DNA from: Dactylorhiza incarnata
Taxonomy: Eukaryota; Streptophyta; Magnoliopsida; Asparagales; Orchidaceae
Direction of reading: 5' to 3'
DNA: 64,000 nucleotides
Assembly (NCBI GenBank): GCA_033032865.1
Contig: JAWHQI010000040.1
Span: 6,989,001-7,053,000, forward strand
Shown here: one piece after another, positions 1 through 11,207 of the stretch
How positions within the stretch are numbered: the stretch's first letter is position 1
Layout: every line of letters starts with the position of its first letter
Notes under the pieces: model-generated
Told to the model about the DNA's origin: nothing
Seen by the model: only the letters and a program-made list of their open reading frames with translations
The model's database searches: none
Program-made: the position numbers and the translations under genes

Positions 1-468
1 AAAAAAATCCAGTAATTTTTGTTGGATCTAGTGAAAATCAAGTGAAAATAGTGAAATTTGTGAACTCCTGCATGATCATCCTGATAATGTTACAATATTC
101 AACAGGGTGAATGTTAATAATCAACAAGGAATACTAAGCAAACATCTTGTAAAAATTCCATAAACAACAATCATCCAGATAGAATCACTACATTCAGTAG
201 AGTTAATCGAACTAATGAAAAGAAAACTCTAAGGAAAAACAATTTAGGAAAACCTGTGACTCTCAATCAAAGAACTAAAACCTGTGACTCTCACTATGCA
301 GATTTATTTTATGCACATTTTCAGTAACAAGGTAATAATCATAGGTTTGGTAAACCAATCATCTACCATCCACAAGGATACCATGAAAGACCCTTCTACT
401 CTTTCATTGAACCTTACAATGGTAAAAGCAAAGGGCCAAAGGTAACCTGGGCTCCCTCTAATGTTTGA
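1..468 (+). pseudogene. Gag C-terminal fragment of element A
   Basis: The frame that ends with the TGA at 466-468 reads GKSKGPKVTWAPSNV at its end. The same tail (GPKxxWxP then stop) closes gag in elements B and C. Upstream codons give a degraded basic linker interrupted by stops (for example near 330), and the most distal part is unrecognisable. No zinc knuckle or protease is visible. The fragment would be the RNA-binding, C-terminal side of a Copia gag. It is too short and broken to be functional. Confidence 0.6.
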
Positions 469-883
469 GCTAGTTATGTAGGAGTAGGTAGGATCCTTCC
501 TAGGAGATAATGGAAGAGGAAGGAAGAACTATGGTCTAATAAAGACCCAAATCCAGCAGGTGAGTGATTTATACTATGAACTTTCATATCATCTTCTTCA
601 AGTCATTAAAATATTAAGTATAAATACTATTTTCATTAAAAATCATTGCTGGGAAAAACAACAAGAACTTTCTAAGAAAATAGAACTATTCACTCAGAGT
701 TGCGTCAAATAGAATTCAACGTACCATCTAATTCTACTCGTCGGCTGCAATGAAAGCAATGTGCAACTGTTAATTCAGAGTTGCGTCGAATAGAATTCGA
801 CGTATTGTCTAATTCTATTCGGCGCCATCTTCGAGAGCCATCCAATCAGACAATTCGAGTAGCATTCGACACAACGTCGACTT
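469..883 (+). other. Pre-env intergenic stretch of A, left half
   Basis: This follows the gag stop directly, so pol has been deleted. A CAG/GTGAGT string at about 557-565 fits a plant 5' splice site. From 688 on the stretch carries the motif family of A's own LTR: arms CGTCGAA (784-790) and TTCGACG (796-802) form a palindrome, and GTCGAC occurs at 876-881. It continues after element C at 8818. It looks like a regulatory stretch ahead of the env-like ORF; that role is inferred. Confidence 0.45.
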
Positions 884-2829
884 TTTTTTTATTGGGTGTC
901 AACTTATCACCTAGAGGGGGAGGGGGGGGGGTGAATAGGTTTTTCGAATTATATTATCCCCTTTTTGGTGTTCTTGATTTCTGGTTAATAGATCTATAAA
1001 ATAGTAAGCACAATGCAGAAAACACACAAAGATCTATAGAGGTTCCTCAAGAGCGGGTGTCTTGAGTAGTCCTCTGTCCCTCTGCCCCTACCCAGCAGTG
1101 TGCTAGGCTCAGCAATACTCCGCTAAAAGAACTTCAGGCCCTCAAGCCTTACAACACGGACCCGCAAGTCCCAACAGCCTAGGCCCGCAATCCCCTACTG
1201 GCCCCAAGCCCGCAAGCTTGACACTCAGGACCTCAAGCCCTACAACACGGACCTGCAAGTCCCAACAGCCTAGGCCCGCAAGCCCCTACTGCCCCCGAGC
1301 CCGCAAGCTCGACAAATAGCACCCGCAAGTGCACTGCCCTGGCCCTCAAGCCTCACAGCTCTCCAGCCCGCAAGATAGACGGTGTCGGACCCGCAAGTCC
1401 ACTGCCCTGGCCCTCAAGCCTCACAGTTCTCCAGCCCTGAAGCTAGACGGTTTGGCCCACAAGCCTTATAGTAAATCATAGTAAGAAAAACTGTTACTTT
1501 TGCCTGATGGTGATTGGCGACTTTAGCCTGTTGAATATCGGCTCCTTGAGATTGAAGAAGATGCTTCTGAATCAGATCTTGAGCGCACGGTTCTTCTTAA
1601 AATATTTTCTTATCCGGATGAAGATTGGCAACTTATCAGTCGATGATGATGACTGTTTCTTCAGAGAGCTCGTGATGCTTGCTCTCTACTTGATCTTCTT
1701 CTTCTCCGCCGAGAATACTGTTCTATTGAAGTGTACGGCGGGATTCTTTTTCGTACTTTTTCTCTTGTTCGAAGACTTCTTTTCTAGGGCATCACTGATC
1801 CCTTTTATTTGACAGATGAGCCGCATAACGGTAACATGTGATGTCCTTTAATGTCAGACGCCCATTCTATAAGAGTACACGCTGATTGGACACTCAGGCG
1901 GCGACATTAAATGCTGACAGCGCATCTGCCACATTTGAATTCTCTCTCGACGATATTTCCATCGTTACGATGTCATGGACAATATCTCTACGACAGGACT
2001 TTGTCAAACCCTTACGCTTTGGTAGATCTTCGGTTATTCTTGCTTCTGCCTCTCATACTGGTATCGCGACAATACGATTAATTCTTGCTCTTCTGTATAT
2101 ACGATGATACGCCATCTTTGACCGTTTCGTCATAACCATATTGATTTCTCGACGGCATGCCTTCTTTACAACGATGTAAGACTCCATCAGTCATACTTAG
2201 CCTTTTCAGCAACAAGGCTTCTTCACGACGATGTTTGTTGTTTCTCGACGACAAGGGCACTTTGATGAAGTCGACGATACTGGTCTTCTCTGCGTTCGAC
2301 GATCTTGTCGAGTCTCAGTGGTCGACGATCTTCCTTCTGAGTTCAATGATCACGCCAAATCTCAGCGGTCATCGATCTTCCTACTGAGTTCGACGATCTG
2401 TGTTCGACGAACACGCCAATTCTCAGCGGTCATCAATCTTCCTTCTGAGTTCGACGATCTTGCTTCTGTATTCGACGAACACGCCAATTCTCAGCGGTCG
2501 TCAATCTTCCTTCTGAGTTTGATGATCTTCCTTCTGCGTTCGATGAACACGCCAATTCTCAGCGGTCATCGATCTTCCTTCTGAGTTCGATGATCTTGCT
2601 TCTGTGTTCGACAAACACGCCAATTCTCAGCGGTCGTCAATCTTCCTTCTGAGCTCGACGATCTTGCTTCTTCTTGACGATAAATATAGTACTTACACAA
2701 ATATTTGAAGTACTTGACATTTGTCGATCTCTGCAAGCATGAACTAGATGGAGCATTAAATACAAAGTGAAGTTTTCTTGACTTGGTGACTTCTTCAAAT
2801 CAGGAATCATGTGGGCAAGATTCCCAACA
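884..2829 (-). repeat. 3' LTR of element C
   Basis: It matches 6877-8817 along its length. It contains (i) a tandem array of CCGCAAG-rich units at about 1130-1480, in the transcribed part, and (ii) an array of 68-bp units at about 2290-2660 with the words TTCGACGAACACGCCAATT and CTCAGCGGTCGTCGATCTT, upstream of the promoter in element orientation. The TATA site seen in the other LTR (7808-7819) reads CCCTTTTATTTG here (1799-1810) and looks mutated. A G-rich run lies at 913-930. Confidence 0.85.
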
Positions 2830-3226
2830 ATCTCCCCCTATTTGAAGAAGTCAGAATCTCAATTCAAGACTACATTCACTAGACAATAAATATTATAATC
2901 TTAACTTTGAGCATGTAAGATTGTACTTATCTTTGCTGAACTCCCTGAGTACATCAAGCTTGTAGCTCCCCCTAGATTTGATGTCTCTTCTTTTAGGGCT
3001 CCCCCTGCTTCTTTGCTCCCCCTATCTTCGAGGTCGTCTTCTTAAGCATCTTGTCTTGAACATTTGATGCCCTTTCCTTTCTCCCCCTTTCTGACTTCTT
3101 TCCTAGAACTTATTTTAGGGAGACAATAGTCCAAGGCTCCCCCTTGCTCGGTTATAGTTAATCCAAATCCTGAAAGGTTGTCTAACCAATCATCTAGAAA
3201 GGGATTAGTGAAAACTAAGTAGAGGA
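2830..3226 (-). other. 3' untranslated region of C with repeated polypurine tracts
   Basis: On the - strand this lies between the RNase H stop and the 3' LTR. CTCCCCCT-like strings (purine tracts on the element strand) occur about six times: beside the LTR at 2830-2842 and again near 2965, 2998, 3017, 3080 and 3140. Repeated polypurine tracts before the 3' LTR are a known Sirevirus trait. No ORF is present. Confidence 0.6.
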
Positions 3227-3695
3227 TTACTCTAAGTTCAACATTCCCAGTTGGAATTTGAAGAAGTTGAACTTAGATTCATCTAGGGGCTTTGTAAATA
3301 TCTCAGCCACTTGTTTGTCTGTTGGGACAAACTCAAGGGTGATATCTTCATTTTCCACGTGCTCCCTAATGAAGTGATACCTGATCTCAATATTCTTAGT
3401 CCTGCTGTGACAGACATGATTCTTAGCAATTGAGATTGCGCTTGAAGAGTCACAAAACATGGGTGTTTTGGTCATCTTTAGGTTTTAATCTTCAAGTTGA
3501 TGTTTGATCCATTGCAATTGGGCACAGCAGCTCCCAGCAGAAATATACTCTGCTTCTGCTGTTGAGATTGCCACACTGGTCTGCCTCTTACTACTCCAAG
3601 AGATCAGTCTTCCACCAAGGAATTTACATGTCCCTGATGTGCTCTTCCTGTCTTCCTTGCACCATGCATAACCTGCATCTAATGTCTAGCATAAC
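3227..3695 (-). pseudogene. Pol RNase H C-terminal fragment of element C
   Basis: Codons at 3475-3227 (82 aa) give the Copia RNase H tail: FCDSSSAISIAKN, HSRTKNIEIRYHFIREHV, then VAEIFTKPLDESKF and a stop. Upstream to about 3695, interrupted by a TAA at 3486-3488, are the pieces EYISAGSCCAQLQW, SVAIS, LISWSS and GTCKFLGG of the same domain. Homology stops abruptly near 3695. Protease, integrase and RT are absent. The closest relative in the window is element B's RNase H (27229-27800). Confidence 0.8.
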
Positions 3696-3952
3696 CCATG
3701 TATGATTGTACTGCATTTTGCTAGCTAAACATACAAGGAGCAGGGCACGTTATCAGTTATCAGCAGGGAATAACTAGATGTAGCAGTAATTGCATTTTTA
3801 TGTATTCCATGCTGCAATAACATCACAGGCATATGCCATATAAGCATTCATATATAAATGTTCTTATACTAGAATTGTTCATATATAAGATGAGTCATAT
3901 AACTGGACCAATTGTTCTTAACGTAATATGAACTTAAGAAATAAAAAGTCTT
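3696..3952. other. Junction stretch without recognised content
   Basis: This AT-rich stretch lies between the RNase H fragment and the env-like fragment of C. I see no ORF, LTR end or repeat. It probably contains the rearrangement breakpoint. Confidence 0.4.
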
Positions 3953-5277
3953 TCAATCGTATTTAAACAAGACGTCTTCTTGTGCCTTGCTGTAGCTCGC
4001 TTCCTTTGCTTCCTTCTTTTTCTTTCGCCTATAGAAGTTCACCGGCTTCGGGATTTTCTTTGGAGGAGGAGGACGGCCGTGGGGAAAAGCCATCTTATGT
4101 TTTGTTCTTTCTTCCAGATTTTTCACGTGACGATTCCATTCGATAGAGGAGTACACTCTCTCATGGTCTTTCTGACCGTGTCCAAATGCTATCCAAGATT
4201 CAGTGATGATTTTGTTCGAGCGAGGACTCCACCGGCTAGATTCTGGGTCCTGTTTGACCTCCTTTACTCTTTTCTTCCTGTACTTTTCACAGGAAGTTTT
4301 CCTTTTCTTTCTAATTGTTGCGGATTCACCCGATTCGGTTTCAGAGTCGGAGCTGGTGGAGGGTTCTGTGGGTATGTATTCAGAGGGGGTTACCTGAAGC
4401 GCTTGCTTTACTTGATTACTTACCCATTTCGCTTGATGCGAGCAGGAAGCTACGATTCCCTTGATCTCTTCCCGGATTTCTTCTTCAATTCTCCATTCCC
4501 CGTCTTGGATTACTTATTTTATCGAGTCCTTTAGTTCAAATATCTGCTCCAGAATTTCCTGATCTCCGACATCTGTGACATTTCTTACCTCCTGGAGATG
4601 AGCGCCTAGGGTTTGCTCCTGGTTGGTGATTCTATTCAAGATAAGAGCTGTGGACTGCGCATGTAGAGCTTTAAGTTGAGAGATGTCATCCTTTATTGAC
4701 TTCACCTCATCCTTCATCTCATCCTTCATTTTGTTTATGGCCTTTTTTATGAAGGTTTCTATTCACTCCCACAGGGCGGTGAGCGACAAAAGGGAGGGCA
4801 TTTCACCGGTTCCTTTTTCTGTTGCCATTTATCCTGGGAGTACGAAGGGTTGGAGACGAAGAGGTGGTTTGTTGAAGGAATGTCTTAGGGCAAATGAGAG
4901 CATATTTTCCATCCTAGACATTCACACTATTTATGGTGGGAGTAGGTGAAGAGGCGTGTACCTTTTTTTTGAGTTTATCAAGGAATTGATGACTACCACA
5001 TCGAGCGGCTCTGATCTACCGAATTTTACAATATTTAAAATATTTCAGCGTTGTTCTGACGATACTGTTAAAGCTCATCTTATTGTATCGATTATATGAC
5101 TGTTCCTAACGCGTCTGCCTAAGGCATTCTTCCACCCTGCTTGGGAGTTACCCTTTGGTATCAAACCTGCACTAAGATGGTTAGTGAGCAAATTTTTCTG
5201 TTCCAACCTATGGGCTAGAACAGCTACCTTGTCCAAGGCCCAAATTTATGGGCACTTGGACTATCTATTAATTGAGA
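3953..5277 (-). pseudogene. Env-like ORF fragment, misplaced in element C
   Basis: Read on the - strand. 4729-4514 is a 71-aa coiled-coil piece (MKDEMKDEVKSIKDDISQL...). Codons at 4156-3953 give VYSSIEWNRHVKNLEERTKHK, which matches the env-like C-terminus of element B (VYSAVEWIKHLER). Around 5230-5060 is a piece reading LAHRLEQKNLLTNHLSAGL. Frame changes and stops separate the pieces. In A and B the env-like ORF follows pol. Here it follows gag and precedes the RNase H tail, so it is out of order. Function is unknown for the whole family; the label 'env-like' is positional. Confidence 0.6.
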
Positions 5278-6858
5278 TTACAGACCCTTAGGAACCCAAG
5301 TTGTTTTGGGTCCTAGCACATTGTTATCTTTAAAAGACATACTAGATTTAATCACTTTCGGATAAGCGCAGTAATAATGAGCAAGGCGATTAGAAGGTTT
5401 AGCAAATGTTACCCTTGGAGAAATTGGATTGTACTAACAATCAATTGCAAAGTGGCCCTTCTTGCCACAACACCAACAGTCAAATTTATTGTATCTTATC
5501 TTCTTGTTGTAGGTAGGTGTCTGAATCCTCTGTGGGAAATTGGAGGAGTACCTGTAGAAGACAGAATTGAATTGGTTAGAAATATGATTCTTCCTGTTCA
5601 CATTTTTCCTTTTGAACTCCATTCTTTGTAGGGGTTCCTTCATCCTCCTGTGTCCACTGAGCTCCTATTTCTTTGTGTGTTCCTTTTAAAGGTGTATCTT
5701 GGAATTAGTAGGTGACATCTATCTTCCCCTTGTGTAAGTCCCATTCATATGATACCCAGGGACCGGTTCTCCTATGCCCTTGTTGAAGGGAGAAGTGACC
5801 TTCCTCAGGTTAGCCTTTGTCTCACATAGTGGGTCTAATCCATTTTCTTTGAAGCATTTTTGTTCCCCTCTTGGAGTGGAACAGCAACCATTTACTAATG
5901 GGGGAGAGATCTCTGGTTTGGAGGAGCTTGTTACTAGATTTCCTTTGATAGAGAATTTGTCCTTCATATTCCTGACCCTTGATTTCAGGAGGCTAGCCTG
6001 ATCTCTATCCTTCTTTAGAAGAACAACCTCCATGGTGAGAGAGTAGCATAACTCCCTGCTATCTTCTAAGGCCTTCAGAGTTATTCCAAACTTGCTTATT
6101 AGGTCCAGGTTGGAACTGGCATTGAAGTCCTTCTTGAGTTGGCAGAACTCTGCATTCTGCAGAGTAAGCTTCTCTGCCTTATCCAAGAGATCAAAGTTTC
6201 TGGCTTGAAGAATTGAGATTTCATCAGCTTGCTTTTTGCACAGTTCTCTGCACCTTCTGAGATCTTCTATAAGATCTTCATAACTCTCTGAGAGGCTCAT
6301 TTCAGACTCTTAATCAATGTTCGATAAGGGTGACCTTATGCCACCCTGTTCTGAGATGACTTCATTCTGAATTTCTTCCTCTGATTCAGATAAGACAGTT
6401 AGTCCAAACTGAGCTTCCTCCTCTGCATCTTAGTTGCTTGAGTCGCTATCACTTAGGGTTTTATTCTTCCCCTCAGTGGCAGTACTTCTAACTTCAGAGG
6501 ATCCTTCCATGAGGACTGTCAGAGAGTTCCACATCTCCTTAGCTGTTGTGCAGTGGATCAACTTTTGGAGTATAAGAGCATCAACTGCATCAGCTATGAT
6601 GTTTCTGGCTTTCTTGTCCAAGTTGAATAGGGTGATCTCATCCTCATTCATTGTCTTGGATGTGGTCTTGGGAGCATTTGGCCCTTCTTGAGTGACTTGA
6701 AACATCCTGGGATCCATTGCCTCCATGTAAATTCTTGCTCTAACTTTCCAAAGGGCAAAGTTCTCTCTAGAACAAATAACTATTCTTGATTCCATACTTA
6801 TGATACTTAAACACCCAATGGCAGATCTGTTTAAGTTGTTAAGCTTTTCTTTGAACAA
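5278..6858 (-). pseudogene. Broken Copia gag of element C
   Basis: Gag would coat the element RNA. 6858-6430 (142 aa) is the N-terminal domain (ICSRENFALWKVRARIYME, HCTTAKEMWNSLTVLMEGSSE). It then jumps to a serine/acidic stretch, so the centre is deleted. 6300-5719 (193 aa) is coiled-coil rich (SYEDLIEDLRRCRELCKKQ). 5643-5434 ends with the CCHC knuckle CWCCGKKGHFAIDC. The gag end LGPKTTWVPKGL lies at 5316-5281, followed by TAA at 5278-5280. The parts lie in different frames. Element B's gag (32934-30382) has the same order plus an additional knuckle. Confidence 0.8.
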
Positions 6859-6862
6859 CCTC

Positions 6863-6874
6863 GCTTTGATACCA
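6863..6874 (-). other. Primer-binding site of C (tRNA-iMet)
   Basis: The - strand reads TGGTATCAAAGC two bases inside the 5' LTR. It differs by one base from the usual plant TGGTATCAGAGC complementary to the initiator tRNA-Met 3' end. It fixes the element orientation. Confidence 0.85.
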
Positions 6875-6876
6875 CT

Positions 6877-8817
6877 TGTTGTTTATTGGGTGTCAACTTA
6901 TCACCTAGAGGGGAGGTGAATAGGTTTTTCGAATTATATTATCCCCTTTTTGGTGTTCTTGATTTTTGGTTAATAGATCTATAAAATCGTAAGCACAACG
7001 CAGAAAACACACAATGATCTATAGAGGTTCCTCAAGACCGGGTGTCTTGAGTAGTCCTCTGTCCCTCTACGCCTACCCAGCAGTGTGCTAGCCTCAGCAA
7101 AACTCCGCCAAAAGAACTTCAGGCCCTCAAGCCTTACAACACGGACCCGCAAGTCCCAACAGCCTAGGCCCGCAAGCCCCTACTGCCCTCGAGCCCGCAA
7201 GCTCGACACTCAGGCCCTCAAGCCTACAACACGGACCCGCAAGTCCCAACAGCCTAGGCACGTAAGCCCCTACTGCCCCCGAGCCCGCAAGCTCGACAAA
7301 TAGCACCCGCAAGTGCACTGCCCTGGCCCTCAAGCCTCACAGCTCTCCAGCCCGCAAGCTAGACGGTGTCGGACCCGCAAGTCCACTGCCCTGGCCCTCA
7401 AGCCTCAAAGTTCTCCAGCCTTCAAGCTAGACGGTTTGGCCCGCAAGCCTTACAGTAAATCACAGTAAGAAAAACTATTACTTTTGCGTGATGGTGATTG
7501 GCGACTTTAGCCTGACGAAGATTGACAACTTTATCCTGTTGAAGATCGGCTCCTTGAGATTGAAGAAGATGCTTCTGAATCAGATCTTGAGCGCACGGTT
7601 CATCTTCAAATCTTTTCTTAGCCGGATGAAGATTGGCAACTTATCAGTCGATGATGATGACTGATTCTTCAAAAGCTCGTGATGCTTGCTCTCTACTTGA
7701 TCTTCTTCTTCTCCGCCGAGAATACTGTTCTATTGAAGTGTAGCAGCGGGATTCGTTTTCATACTTTTTCTCTTGTTCGAAGACATCTTTTCTAGGGCAT
7801 CACTGATCCCTTTTATAGGACAGATGAGCCGCATAACGGTAACATGTGATGTCCTTTAATGTCAGACGCCAATTCTATAAGAGTACGCACTGATTGGACA
7901 ATCAGGCGGCGGCATTAAATGCTGACAGCACGTCTGCAACATTTGAATTCTGTCTCCATGATATTTCCATCGTTACGACATCATGGACAATATCTCGATG
8001 ACAGGACTTTGTCGAACCCTTACGCTTTGGTAGATCTTCGGTTATTCTTGCTTCTGCCTCTCATACTGGTATCTCGACGATACGAGATATTCTTGCTCTT
8101 CTGTATATACGATGATACACCATCTTTGACTTTGTCGTCGTAATCACATTGATTTCTCGACGACATGCCTTCCTTACAACGATGTTCGACGCCATCAGTC
8201 ATACTTAGCCTTTTCAGCGACAAGGCTTCTTCACGACGATGTTTGTTCTTTTTCGACGACAAGGGCACTTTGATGAAGTCGACGATACTGGGTCTTCTTT
8301 GCGTTCGATGATCTTGTCGAGTCTCAGCGGTCGACGATCTTCCTTCTGAGTTCGATGATCACGCCAAATCTCAGCAGTCGTCGATCTTCCTACTGAGTTC
8401 GACGATCTTCCTTCGACGAACACGCCAATTCTCAGCAGTCGTCGATCTTCCTTCTGAGTTCGACGATCTTGCTTCTGTGTTCGATGAACACGCCAATTCT
8501 CAGCGGTCATCGATCTTCCTTCTGAGTTTGACGATCTTGCTTCTCCGTTCGACAAACACGCCAATTCTCAGCGATCGTCGATCTTCCTTCTGAGTTTGAC
8601 GAACACGCCAATTCTTAGCGGTCGTAGATCTTCCTTCTGAGTTCGACGATCTTGCTTCTTCTTAACGATAAATATAGTACTTACAGAAATAGTTGAAGTA
8701 CTTGACATTTGTCGATCTCTGCAAGCATGAACTAGATGGAGCATTAAATACAAAGTGAAGTTTTCTTGACTTGGTGACTTCTTCAAATCAGGAATCATGT
8801 GGGCACGATTCCCAATA
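6877..8817 (-). repeat. 5' LTR of element C
   Basis: This is the partner of 884-2829. On the element strand it starts at 8817 and ends TGTTG-type at 6877 beside the primer site. A TATA box (CCTATAAAAGGG on the - strand) lies at 7808-7819. The 68-bp array lies upstream at about 8290-8650, with CTCAGCGGTCGTCGATC words. The CCGCAAG tandem array (about 7125-7450) is in the transcribed leader. Short ORFs here are products of the repeats, not genes. Confidence 0.85.
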
Positions 8818-9168
8818 GACTTCATATCGATGGATACGTCGAATAAATAGTCGCTCGCCAAATTTAAAGATGCGTCAAGGTTTAATCAACGCAATGTCGA
8901 CATGACAGCGCACACAGCTTTACTTCTAGAAGCTACTTAGACACAATTTGCCGCGCTGTTTATTAATCTTTTTGACGGTGCTTCGGATAAAACCCTATGT
9001 TGTGACGAATCATCTTCTTTTAAGCAACTTCTGCATCGAATTATTTACGCTTTCGAATTCTCCTCTCTTTGCTCTCGTGCTTTCTCCTTCTCCAGTTCTC
9101 TTGTGCTTTTTCTTTCTCTCTCTCTCTCTCTCTCCATTTCTCTTGTATTTGTAGGTAGTACAGATTCT
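8818..9168 (+). other. Pre-env stretch of A, right half
   Basis: Joined to 469-883 after removing C and one GACTT, this gives a continuous stretch with more LTR-type motifs (ACGTCGAAT at 8834, ATGTCGACAT at 8893). A pyrimidine run with a CT microsatellite (9113-9135) ends in TTTGTAG/G at about 9152, which resembles a 3' splice site 15 bases before the env-like ATG. No clear TATA box was found. Confidence 0.4.
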
Positions 9169-10980
9169 ATGGCACCCCCAAAGGTCAACTCCGGGTTTGA
9201 CGTGGATGTTGATTCTTTCAATGCTGCTTATGAAAGCTTCAAAGCCATTCTGGTCTTATTCCATACAGCTGGACTAACAGAATTAATCTCTACAAGATGC
9301 AAGATCCTTGATGTAGAGTTGACAGAGCTAAAAGATAATATTTACATAGGAGATGATGGTTCCCTCCATGGGAATATTTATGAAAATTATATCAGCATAA
9401 CAGAAGAAACGTTATCTCAAACATTTGATCTACCCACTGGTGAGGACTCTGATGAATTGACAGGGGAAGAGGCAAGGAAGGCCTTGGAAATCATGCAGTT
9501 CAAGATATAGAGGGCCATCCATCTTAAGAAGATTGACCTAGTAGAGGAGTACAGGTTTCTGGCAGACATAGTGGGAAAGGTACTGATGTGCAAAATATCA
9601 GCACATGATGCTATCCCCAACCAGCAGTTGCAAATTATGGGTGTTTTAGTTCTGGGAAAGAAGATAAACTGGGTGAGAGGCCTCCTGAAGTTGATTGTTC
9701 ACAAATACTCCCACAAAGAGAATACCTACATGAGAATTATGAGCCAGGTGCTGTTTCACCATTATCCAATAGTGTGTATGTGCAAGGGAGTGCCCATTCC
9801 TCATGGCAAAAGAATCAACATAGGAATCTTCTCAAAGTGGACCAGGCAGATTTTGAAGCCTGGTGAAGCTCCATCTTCACCTCCTGCCTCTCCACCTCCT
9901 CAAGATTCAAAGGACATAGTCCCAGATCTTCCAAGGGAAGACATCCCAGCATTGGATCCTGCAGCAACACAACAAGATACCATTCCAGAAGATGTCCATG
10001 CTCAGAATATCAAGTCCACTCCATCCACTACAGTTCCAGAACAAATACCTCACATCCTTCTCCAACCACAACAAATCTATCCATCCTACCTCTAGACAAT
10101 ATGCCTGCACCTCTACCACCACCAGTTCATTTCTCTCCAAAAACCTACCAATCTCTTTCCCCTATCTACCAAGATCATCCTGATTTGAATGAGAACCTCA
10201 CACCTCCACCTCCACTTACTTCTACCTCTCAGTCTACCCCTTCCATTAACATTGAGCAAGTCATTTCTAAGGCAGTAGGATTGTCCTCCAACACATTTGA
10301 GGACCTACTGGCCAGCCAAGCCAGAAGATTTGAAAAGAAGTACTCCCAAATGGAGTATCCTAGATTCAAAGTGGTCTCTCCTGGGATTCAACCTCACTAG
10401 CCAGCAAGGTTAAGAAGGGGGAGAAAATTCAGGAGGAGGAAATACCTACTCTAGAGATGAGTGGCCATGAAAATGGCAATGATGTTAAAGCCCTTAATAA
10501 AATTACTATCTTCCAAAATGCAAATGTTCAGGAGGAAACTCAAGAGGAGCCTCAAGAGAATCAGGGGGAGCTTCCAACTCAAGAACCAAAGGAGCCTCAT
10601 GAGAATCAGGGGGAGCTTCCTGCTTAAGAACCAGCTCAAGAACCAGCTGGAGAATTGAACCTAGGGGAGATGATTGTCTCTGCTCAGGGAGAATCTATTC
10701 CAAATATTCAAAGAAATCTAGAAAGGGAAATTATTGTTGAAGATACAACATTGAACCAGGGGGACATGATTCCCTCTACTCTGAGGGAGCCCCATAAAGA
10801 TGATCTGCTGGATGAGGTTGCCAATATTGCTAAGGAGGTTGCTCAGACTGCTGAACAAGATCACACCCATCAAGAAGAAGCAATGTCTCCTGAAGATGAT
10901 GAGCCTCTGATGTTTGCATCAAGGAAGGAAATTCCACAAGTCTTCTCCAGAAAAAGGAAAACTCCTGATAAAGTGCAGTG
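9169..10980 (+). pseudogene. Env-like ORF of element A, decayed
   Basis: The ATG at 9169 is the first in the frame that opens after the pyrimidine tract. The first 113 codons end at an in-frame TAG (9508-9510) and the frame then continues to 10095. Later parts lie in two other frames (10101-10400 and 10655-10981), so at least two frameshifts occurred. Homology to B's env-like protein shows in LADIVGKVLMCK (B: LSDIVGKAILCK). The centre is proline rich (SSPPASPPPQ). The end is acidic and repeats Q-E-P-A-rich units. I see no signal peptide or transmembrane segment. The name env-like refers to its place after pol in Sireviruses; its role is unknown. Confidence 0.65.
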
Positions 10981-11207
10981 AGGTCCAGGTACTCTATTTT
11001 TGAGGAGTTCAATACACTTCTAGTCTCTGGTAGATACAATTATTAAGAACAATATAATTTACTTGACAATGTATGAAATAGTCTGTGATTTCATTCTATC
11101 AATTTTATTGTCTATGTTGTCTTGTATGTGATTCTGTTTATATAAAAGAATGTGTAAAATAACAGTAAAACAATCTGTAAAATTTGTTAAGATAAATAGG
11201 CGGAGAT
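10981..11207 (+). other. 3' untranslated region and polypurine tract of A
   Basis: AT-rich and non-coding. AGGCGGAGAT at 11198-11207 directly precedes the LTR and is the likely primer for plus-strand synthesis. Confidence 0.6.

Larger units (their letters stand above)
884..8817 (-). mobile_element. Element C: rearranged Sirevirus-type Copia, 7.9 kb
   Basis: Two LTRs of about 1.94 kb (884-2829 and 6877-8817) flank a 4.05-kb interior. GACTT occurs at 879-883 and at 8818-8822 and is the likely target duplication. The tRNA-iMet primer site lies beside the right LTR, so the element reads on the - strand. The interior holds a broken gag, an env-like fragment and only the RNase H tail of pol, in that unusual order. 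It cannot be autonomous. The left outer end has lost its terminal TG (a T run instead) and the right end reads CCCAATA instead of CCCAACA. Confidence 0.85.

Noticed and set aside
5774..6001. + strand ORF opposite C gag
   Set aside because: Shadow of the - strand gag; no motif.
7085..7333. Repetitive ORFs on both strands in the LTR of C
   Set aside because: Products of the CCGCAAG tandem array, not proteins.
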